The notes beneath the pieces were generated by a model. The model was not told the origin of the DNA. It did not search any database and worked only from the letters and a program-made list of their open reading frames with translations. From NCBI GenBank assembly GCA_902493595.1, contig CABUPU010000007.1, positions 33,957 through 97,956 of the forward strand: a stretch of DNA of 64,000 nt, given 5' to 3'. Numbering within the stretch: the first letter of the stretch is position 1; each line of letters starts with the position of its first letter. This document shows, one piece after another, positions 58,673 through 64,000 of the stretch. Made by a program: the position numbers and the translations under genes. Origin of the DNA: an uncultured Mycoplasma sp. (GTDB lineage Bacteria > Bacillota_I > Bacilli_A > RF39 > UBA660).

Positions 58673-59563
58673 TTATTTTTTATTAATGATTTCCATTAAT
58701 TTTTTTGTACTAAAACTAGGCAAATGTTTATTGGAAATAGCAAAACCAATATATCTTTCGGGAATATTTTCTTTTATTTTAAGGAAAAATATTTTACCAT
58801 CATTTAAGTCTTTTTGAATAAATTCTTTTACTGCATAACCAATACCAAAACCAGCTTTACAAAATTCTGTTACAAGAGAGTAACTTGCAAGTTCGATGTT
58901 TGGCTTTAAGGTTATGTTTTTTTCTTTCAAAAAATTGTCTAAAAAGTTTCTTGTGTTGGAACCTTTTGCTTGAAATATTAAAGGGTAATTTTTAAGCTCA
59001 TTTAAAGAAATAACTTTGTTATTAAGTTCACTATATTTTTCACTTGCTATAAAAATATCATGGATTTTTTTACATTTTATTATATCAATGTCATTTCCAT
59101 AATCTTTATCATTTAAATTTAAAAATACAATGTCAATTAATCCATTTTTTAATTCATTAATAAGATGTGAAGTAATACCATTAGTAATTTGAATATCTAT
59201 TTTAGGGTATAATTTATTAAATTTTTCTAAATATGGAAGAAGAAATTCTTTGGTTAAAGTTGAATTAATACCAATTTTTATAACTCCAGTTTCTAAATTA
59301 ATTAAATCACTAAATTTATTTTCAGCACTATTTATATATTCCATGGCTTTGGTAATGTAACTATAAAATTCTTTTCCCTCTTCGGTAAGAATAACGCCTT
59401 TTTTAGTTCTTACAAATAAAGTTCCACCAAGTTTTTCTTCGAGAATTTTTATAGTTTTACTGATAGCCGGTTGTGATATATGTAAGTTTTCACTAGCTTT
59501 AGTAATATTTTGCTCTTTAGCAACTTCATAAAATATTTTGTAGTATTCTAAATTAATATTCAT
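58673..59563 (-). CDS. LysR-family transcriptional regulator
   Basis: This 296-residue protein has the N-terminal LysR helix-turn-helix (YYKIFYEVAKEQNITKASENL, then SQPAISKTIKILEEKLGGTLF) and a periplasmic-binding-like C-terminal effector domain (GVIKIGINSTLTKEFLLPYL). It is divergent from the small peptide/PHP-glycosyltransferase unit. A GTTATG-N5-CATAAC palindrome lies in the gap next to its start, a typical LysR box (T-N11-A). The effector is unknown. Confidence 0.93.
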   Translation of the reverse strand: MNINLEYYKIFYEVAKEQNITKASENLHISQPAISKTIKILEEKLGGTLFVRTKKGVILTEEGKEFYSYITKAMEYINSAENKFSDLINLETGVIKIGINSTLTKEFLLPYLEKFNKLYPKIDIQITNGITSHLINELKNGLIDIVFLNLNDKDYGNDIDIIKCKKIHDIFIASEKYSELNNKVISLNELKNYPLIFQAKGSNTRNFLDNFLKEKNITLKPNIELASYSLVTEFCKAGFGIGYAVKEFIQKDLNDGKIFFLKIKENIPERYIGFAISNKHLPSFSTKKLMEIINKK

Positions 59564-59574
59564 AATAACCTCCA

Positions 59575-59591
59575 GTTATGATAAACATAAC
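59575..59591. promoter_or_regulatory. LysR box between lysR gene and PHP unit
   Basis: GTTATG-ATAAA-CATAAC is a perfect 6-bp inverted repeat with 5-nt spacing, fitting the T-N11-A LysR consensus. It lies 12 nt upstream of the LysR start and upstream of the plus-strand promoter (TATAAT near 59625). Confidence 0.7.
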
Positions 59592-59651
59592 AAATATGTA
59601 TTTTTATTATATATAATTTTGCTTTATAATACAAGTGAAAGGAGAAAAATT

Positions 59652-59735
59652 ATGTATAGTCCACACGTTAAAGAAGAAATATGCAGATTTATAGAAAATT
59701 TTAATTATGATAAAAGTTGGACTAATGACATTTAG
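59652..59735 (+). CDS. Micro-protein, 27 aa
   Basis: ATG 59652 has an AAAGGAG ribosome site 7 nt upstream and encodes MYSPHVKEEICRFIENFNYD and seven further residues, then TAG. The PHP gene follows 14 nt later, after GAAGGTAG. It is too short for a family call. It could be a regulatory leader peptide or a genuine small protein controlled by the LysR regulator. Confidence 0.5.
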   Translation: MYSPHVKEEICRFIENFNYDKSWTNDI

Positions 59736-59749
59736 AAAGAAGGTAGTAT

Positions 59750-60706
59750 ATGAAAAATATTGATTATAATGAAATGGAAGAATATGAAAATAATGTAGGC
59801 GTAGAAACTTTAAATAAAATATATTTTAATAATATTATTAAACCATATAAAGAAAGTGAGAAAATAATTGATATGCATACTCATACAAATGCCTCGGATG
59901 GAGATTTAACTTCTTTAGAGTTAATTCAATTGGCAATTGCTAAAAAGATTGGAGTTCTTGCTATAACAGATCACAATACAGTTGAGGGACTTAAAAATAT
60001 TGATAGTCCTTTAATATCTGACAGTGGTATAAAAATTATTAATGGTATAGAACTTTCGGTTAAAAGAACTATAGGCCAAATGCATATTTTAGGTTATGGA
60101 ATAGATATTTATAATGAAACTTTAAACAAAAAGTTAAATGATATTAAATCCAATTGTATAAATAAAGTTTTAAGTATTTTGGAGGTATTAAAAAAAGATT
60201 ATAATATTATCTTTAGCTATGAAGATATTAAATCACTTATAAATGTTAATCATAATCTAGGAAGAGTGGATGTTGCGCATCTTTTAGTGAAAAGAGGGTA
60301 TGCTAAAAATGTTCCTGAGGCTTTTGAAAAATATTTAGTAAGTGCTTATGAAAAAGTTAGAACTATTAATAAAGGTTTAACTTATGAAGAATGTATAAAC
60401 TTAATTTTAGGTAGTGGTGGTATTCCTATACTTGCTCATCCTAAAACTCTTAAGTTAAATGAAAAAGAATTTTTAACCTTATTAAAAGATATGCTAAAAA
60501 GTGGCCTTATGGGAATGGAATGCTATCACAGTAGTTTTACTAAAGAGGAAATGGCATATTATTTAGAAATAGCAAATAGATATAATTTACTAGTAAGTGG
60601 TGGTAGTGATTTTCACGGTAGTGCAAAACCAGAGGTTAGTTTAGGCACTGGTAAAAATAATAATCTTTATATTAGAAAATTATCTATATTAGATAAGTTA
60701 AAGTGA
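59750..60706 (+). CDS. PHP-domain metal-dependent phosphoesterase
   Basis: This 318-residue protein has the four PHP motifs: IDMHTHTNASDGDLT (HxH), AITDHNTVEG (DH), GIPILAHPKTL (H), and SGGSDFHGSAKP (DFH). These bind the metal centre. The pattern DxHxHTxxSDG...GxDFHG fits the TrpH/YciV (RNase AM) type, which hydrolyses nucleoside 3',5'-bisphosphates or RNA 5' ends. The first ~40 residues precede the PHP domain. The glycosyltransferase gene follows 31 nt later, so these are probably co-transcribed under LysR control. Confidence 0.88.
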   Translation: MKNIDYNEMEEYENNVGVETLNKIYFNNIIKPYKESEKIIDMHTHTNASDGDLTSLELIQLAIAKKIGVLAITDHNTVEGLKNIDSPLISDSGIKIINGIELSVKRTIGQMHILGYGIDIYNETLNKKLNDIKSNCINKVLSILEVLKKDYNIIFSYEDIKSLINVNHNLGRVDVAHLLVKRGYAKNVPEAFEKYLVSAYEKVRTINKGLTYEECINLILGSGGIPILAHPKTLKLNEKEFLTLLKDMLKSGLMGMECYHSSFTKEEMAYYLEIANRYNLLVSGGSDFHGSAKPEVSLGTGKNNNLYIRKLSILDKLK

Positions 60707-60737
60707 ATATTTTAAAAATGTGTGATATAATCATATC

Positions 60738-61940
60738 ATGAAACAAGAAAATAATAAAAAAATAACAATTGGACTTTTTGGTGATTCGTTTTTCCCTATG
60801 GCAGATGGGGTAATTATGGTTATGGATAATTATGCACGAAGACTTTGCAAATATGCAAATGTAATTGTATTTGTACCAGAGTATTTAACTAAAAAGTATG
60901 ATGATAGTATATTTCCCTATAAGGTTGTAAGATGTCATTCTGTAAAGGTGCCATTTTTAGATTATTCAGTATCTATACCTAAACTTGATGCAAAGTTTAT
61001 GAGAAAACTTAATAAATATAAACTTGATATAGTACATGTGCATTCACCTTTTACTTTAGGAAGGGCAGGACTTGCTTATGCAAAAAAACATCATGTACCT
61101 TGCATTGCCACAATGCACTCACAATTTAAACAAGATTTTCAAAGAGCAGTAAAATCTGATATACTTGCCACTAAACTTAATAATAATTTAATGAAATTTT
61201 TTAATAAATGTGATGAATGCTGGGCTGTAAATAGTGAAGTTGCTAGAATATATTATGAAGATTATCATTATAAATGCTTACCTAAAGTTATGAATAATGC
61301 TACAGAAATGATACCTGTAAAAAGCGAAAAAGAAGCTATTAATTATATAAATAAAAAACATAATATTAAAAATAATGAAAAAGTATTTTTATTTGTGGGT
61401 AGAATTAATAAATTAAAAAATATATTTTTTATTGCGGATGCTTTAAAAGCAGTTAAAGAAAAAGATAAAAAATTAAAATTTAAAATGATTTTTGTTGGTA
61501 CTGGTCAAGATGAAAATGATTTATTAAATCATATAAATGAACTAGGAATTAGTGATAATGTTATAATGGCAGGTAAAATTACCGATAGAGAGGAACTTGC
61601 AAAATATTATGCAAGAGCAGATTTATTTTTATTTCCATCACTTTATGATGCATCCTCAATTGTACAGATAGAGTCAGCCTCTCAAAAAACACCTGGAGTA
61701 TTCTTAAAGGGAAGTGCGACAAGTGCTACAGTAACTGATAATGTAAATGGTTTTATAAGTGAAAATACTATTGGAGCATATTCAGATAAAATTATTGAAG
61801 TTATGAATAATGATAAACTTTTAAATAAAGTAAAAGAAAATGCTTTTATAGATTTATATGTAACTTGGGATAAGAAAGTTGATGAAGTATATAGAATTTA
61901 TTTAGAAAAAATTAAAGAAAATAAGCATAAAATCCTTTAA
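60738..61940 (+). CDS. Glycosyltransferase family 4 protein
   Basis: This 400-residue GT-B enzyme has the N-terminal domain LFGDSFFPMADGVIMVMDNY, IVHVHSPFTLGRAGLAYAKK and IATMHSQFKQDF. The C-terminal nucleotide-sugar site has LFVGRINKLKNIFFIADALK and LFLFPSLYDASSIVQIESAS (the EX7E-like region is altered to ...SIVQIE). Close relatives transfer sugars to diacylglycerol or other lipids in Gram-positive bacteria. The acceptor is not known. It is the last gene of the PHP unit. Confidence 0.88.
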   Translation: MKQENNKKITIGLFGDSFFPMADGVIMVMDNYARRLCKYANVIVFVPEYLTKKYDDSIFPYKVVRCHSVKVPFLDYSVSIPKLDAKFMRKLNKYKLDIVHVHSPFTLGRAGLAYAKKHHVPCIATMHSQFKQDFQRAVKSDILATKLNNNLMKFFNKCDECWAVNSEVARIYYEDYHYKCLPKVMNNATEMIPVKSEKEAINYINKKHNIKNNEKVFLFVGRINKLKNIFFIADALKAVKEKDKKLKFKMIFVGTGQDENDLLNHINELGISDNVIMAGKITDREELAKYYARADLFLFPSLYDASSIVQIESASQKTPGVFLKGSATSATVTDNVNGFISENTIGAYSDKIIEVMNNDKLLNKVKENAFIDLYVTWDKKVDEVYRIYLEKIKENKHKIL

Positions 61941-61986
61941 AAAAACAAAAAAAACGCAATTTTTTTAACAAATTTCAAAAAAAGTG

Positions 61987-62015
61987 TTCACAAACACAAA
62001 AATATATGGTAAAAT
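61987..62015 (+). promoter_or_regulatory. Promoter of the Tyr-Gln-Lys tRNA cluster
   Basis: TTCACA (61987-61992), 17-nt spacer, TAAAAT (62010-62015), about 40 nt before the first tRNA. Confidence 0.65.
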
Positions 62016-62056
62016 CTATATTGTCTTTGAAGAAAGGAAAGAACTTTCTTAATGAC

Positions 62057-62140
62057 GGAAGGATAGCGAAGTGGCCAAACGCGGCAGACTGTAAATCTGT
62101 TCCTTCGGGTTCGATGGTTCAAATCCATCTCCTTCCACCA
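62057..62140 (+). tRNA. tRNA-Tyr (GTA)
   Basis: The acceptor GGAAGGA pairs with TCCTTCC; the anticodon loop is CTGTAAA (anticodon GTA). A long variable arm typical of bacterial tRNA-Tyr (class II) and an encoded CCA are present. Confidence 0.94.
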
Positions 62141-62150
62141 TTTCAAATAT

Positions 62151-62226
62151 TGCCTCGTAGCCAAGTGGCAAGGCATCAGACTTTGACTCTGACATTCCGA
62201 TGGTTCGAATCCATCCGAGGCAGCCA
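62151..62226 (+). tRNA. tRNA-Gln (TTG)
   Basis: The acceptor TGCCTCG pairs with CGAGGCA; the anticodon loop is CTTTGAC (anticodon TTG); the T-arm and CCA are normal. Confidence 0.94.
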
Positions 62227-62238
62227 TTTCAATATTAT

Positions 62239-62314
62239 GTCTTGTTAGCTCAGTCGGTAGAGCATTTGACTTTTAATCAAAGGGTCTGGAGTTCGAATCT
62301 CCAACAAGACACCA
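62239..62314 (+). tRNA. tRNA-Lys (TTT)
   Basis: The acceptor GTCTTGT pairs with ACAAGAC; the anticodon loop is CTTTTAA (anticodon TTT); CCA is encoded. Confidence 0.95.
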
Positions 62315-62325
62315 TTTAAAAAAAT

Positions 62326-62350
62326 AATTTCCTATATTGGAAATTTTTTT
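62326..62350 (+). terminator. Terminator of the tRNA cluster
   Basis: AATTTCC (62326-62332) pairs with GGAAATT (62339-62345) followed by T residues. Confidence 0.82.
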
Positions 62351-62413
62351 TAATGAATAAATTTCTTTTTTTTTAAGGAAAAATAGTGTATAATTTAGTT
62401 ATATGGAGGCTAC

Positions 62414-63334
62414 ATGAAAGACTTAAAAGTAATATTTATGGGAACACCTATATTTGCTGTTCCAGTACTTGAATATTTAATAAAAAATACTAATCTTGTT
62501 TTAGTGATAACTAAAAAAGATACTTATGAAGGAAGAAAAAGAGTACTTACTTATTCTCCAGTTAAAAAATGTGCTTTGGAAAATAACATTGATGTAATAA
62601 CTCCAGATAAAATAAAAGATGCATTCGAAGAAATTAGTGAAATTAATCCAGATATTATCATAACTTGTGCTTATGGAAAAATAGTGCCTGAATGTATTTT
62701 AAGTATTCCAAAACTAGGATGCATTAATGTTCATGCTTCTCTTTTACCAAAATATAGGGGAGCATCTCCAATACAAAGTGCTATTTTAAATGGAGAAACT
62801 AAAACAGGCGTAACTATTATGTATATGGATAAAGGTATGGACACTGGAAATATAATTTCAATGGAAAGTGTTAATATAGATATGGATGATAACCTTGAAA
62901 AATTATCAAATAAATTATCTATTTTGGGAGCTAACCTTCTTGAAAAAACATTACCATTAATTATGAAAAGAGAGAATGAAAGTATCCCTCAAAATGACGA
63001 TGAAGCTACTTATACAAAACTTATAACTAGAGAGGATGAAAAAATAGATTTTAATAAAGATGGAAAAGATATTATAAATCAAATAAGAGCTTTTGCTCCA
63101 TCACCTTATGCAAACTTTATTTTAAATGATAAAGAGATAAAAGTATGTAAAGCTTCATTTATTAAAAAAAATAGTGAAGTAGGTAAAGTATATGCAAGTA
63201 AAAATAATTTAGAAATTGGTTGCAAAGATGGAGTAATAAGTCTTGAGATAGTAAAACCAATGGGTAAAAATGAAATGAATATAAAAGCATTTTTAAATGG
63301 TATTGATAAGGAAAATTTATATGTTAATAATTAA
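62414..63334 (+). CDS. fmt: Methionyl-tRNA formyltransferase
   Basis: Fmt formylates the initiator Met-tRNA using 10-formyl-tetrahydrofolate. The 306-residue protein has VIFMGTPIFAVPVLEYLIKN, CAYGKIVPECILSIPKLGCI, NVHASLLPKYRGASPIQSAI (the SLLP motif), and TGVTIMYMDKGMDTGNI. The C-terminal tRNA-binding domain contains IRAFAPSPYA. An AT-rich promoter precedes it after the tRNA terminator. Confidence 0.97.
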   Translation: MKDLKVIFMGTPIFAVPVLEYLIKNTNLVLVITKKDTYEGRKRVLTYSPVKKCALENNIDVITPDKIKDAFEEISEINPDIIITCAYGKIVPECILSIPKLGCINVHASLLPKYRGASPIQSAILNGETKTGVTIMYMDKGMDTGNIISMESVNIDMDDNLEKLSNKLSILGANLLEKTLPLIMKRENESIPQNDDEATYTKLITREDEKIDFNKDGKDIINQIRAFAPSPYANFILNDKEIKVCKASFIKKNSEVGKVYASKNNLEIGCKDGVISLEIVKPMGKNEMNIKAFLNGIDKENLYVNN

Positions 63335-63947
63335 AATGTTAAAAAAGAAAGATCCAGATAATACTTTTGTTAAACTATGGGAAAATAAAAGATATCATGC
63401 ATTAGTATGTTTGGGATTATGGTTTATATTTTTCATATTTGTCTTTTTAATCGTAGTAATTCCTTACAATAATACTTTAAAAAATTTACCTAAAAATAAT
63501 GAAACAGAAAATACTATTACATTTGCTAGTATGAAAGAAAAACTACTTAATAGTGAATATAATTATAAATATACAGTAAATACTTCATTAGGTAAAACTG
63601 TTTATACTGGAACTAAAACAAAAGAAAATATTACAGGTTATAAAGAAAATAGTGAGGGACTTATTAAATATGAAATTAATAATGAAGGTATATTTCAAAT
63701 AAATATGGATGAAAAAATTCCTTTAGAAAATTTATATTTAGGTTTAAATGAAAATTATTTAGATATTCAAAAAATATATGATTTAACCTCTACATTAACG
63801 GAAAATATAAATGAAGAAGAAAATGAAATAATTTATGAAAATGATAATATAGGAATAATATTTAAAATAGATGAACAAAGTATTTTATCTATCAATATAA
63901 AAGATAATAATGATGATTATTTACTTGAATTTGATAATATAAAATAG
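63321..63947 (+). CDS. Single-pass membrane protein of unknown function
   Basis: This 208-residue protein has a basic N-terminal segment, one membrane helix (ALVCLGLWFIFFIFVFLIVV, about residues 26-45) and an extracytoplasmic, Asn/Lys/Thr-rich domain with repeated strands (YKYTVNTSLGKTVYTGTKTK). No family recognised. ATG 63321 follows AAGGAA and overlaps the end of fmt by 14 nt; ATG 63336 is an alternative. It is co-transcribed with fmt and followed by a terminator hairpin at 63955-63979. Confidence 0.6.
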   Translation: MLIIKMLKKKDPDNTFVKLWENKRYHALVCLGLWFIFFIFVFLIVVIPYNNTLKNLPKNNETENTITFASMKEKLLNSEYNYKYTVNTSLGKTVYTGTKTKENITGYKENSEGLIKYEINNEGIFQINMDEKIPLENLYLGLNENYLDIQKIYDLTSTLTENINEEENEIIYENDNIGIIFKIDEQSILSINIKDNNDDYLLEFDNIK

Positions 63948-63954
63948 AAAGGCT

Positions 63955-63979
63955 AACTATTAAAAGTCAATAGTTTTTC
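63955..63979 (+). terminator. Terminator after the fmt unit
   Basis: AACTATT (63955-63961) pairs with AATAGTT (63969-63975), followed by T residues. Confidence 0.75.
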
Positions 63980-64000
63980 TAAAAAAAATTTAATATGGAA

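Noticed and set aside
62006..62248. Open frames across the tRNA cluster on both strands
   Set aside because: They run through the tRNA-Tyr and tRNA-Gln genes and have no ribosome site; the tRNA structures explain the sequence.
1..64000. Mycoplasma-type genetic code (TGA = Trp)
   Set aside because: Several conserved genes end at TGA exactly where the families end (ybeY, tdk, PHP gene), and Trp is encoded by TGG.
1..64000. Reverse transcriptase, Avd or template repeat of a DGR within the window
   Set aside because: No YxDD-type reverse transcriptase ORF or A-rich copy of either variable region was found, so only targets and a possible accessory gene are claimed.
1..64000. CRISPR arrays, rRNA genes, transposases or integrases
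   Set aside because: No regularly spaced repeats and no such coding sequences were seen on either strand.

Overview
The window looks like chromosome from an uncultured, anaerobic, spore-forming, very AT-rich Bacilli/Firmicutes lineage of the gut-associated type (my inference; no rRNA is present to fix taxonomy). The sequence supports this in four ways. Base composition is strongly AT-rich. A Bacillus-like sporulation set is present (yqfC, yqfD, ylbD, ylbE, yqfT, yqzL). The anaerobic ribonucleotide reductase pair nrdD-nrdG is present. Shine-Dalgarno sites and promoters are Gram-positive in style. TGA is used as a stop codon (tdk, ybeY, the PHP gene), so this is not the Mycoplasma code.

Layout. 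1-2.9 kb: the end of a sensor kinase, then a membrane-anchored surface protein with a hypervariable-looking 3' end and a tiny MutS-domain-I-like gene. 3-11 kb: rpsB-tsf, small conserved genes, and the attenuator-controlled infC-rpmI-rplT operon. 11-13.7 kb: two tRNAs with degenerate inverted tRNA pieces nearby, a probable structured RNA, and an XRE-DUF3800 pair. 13.9-29.5 kb: tex, yqfCD, ybeY-dgkA-era-yqzL-recO-tdk, T-box-controlled glyS with proS, then sepF-divIVA-cdsA-rseP. 29.5-38.5 kb: membrane genes, a class B sortase with a cytoplasmic N-terminal domain facing an NPETG surface protein, lysS, and a second variable-looking surface protein. 38.5-52.2 kb: dusB, a DUF4143 ATPase, murC, a Crp/Fnr regulator divergent from nrdDG, parE-parC, and ylbDE. 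52.3-64 kb: a lone pilin, nfo-yqfT, a class B PBP, small membrane genes, a LysR regulator divergent from a PHP-glycosyltransferase unit, a Tyr-Gln-Lys tRNA cluster, and fmt.

The most interesting system is a likely diversity-generating retroelement (DGR) target set acting in trans. Two surface proteins (745-2550 and 36667-38430) share a C-terminal architecture. In both, a roughly 110-120 bp stretch near the 3' end is depleted in adenine (20% and 13% A by my count) and far more GC-rich (45% and 48%) than the surrounding gene. Adenine-directed mutagenesis of an A-rich template would leave that signature. Both genes carry paralogous leaders with the same spacing of hairpins and GTATTTA boxes. The first is followed by a GC-rich hairpin and a 62-residue MutS-like gene resembling the MSL accessory proteins described for DGRs. 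No reverse transcriptase, Avd or template repeat lies in the window, so these would have to be elsewhere in the genome.

Other notable points are matching SAP/Rho-N-like tails on ribosomal proteins S2 and L20, an apparent AUA start for infC, a compact glyS T-box, and well-defined palindromic operators between divergent regulator-target pairs.
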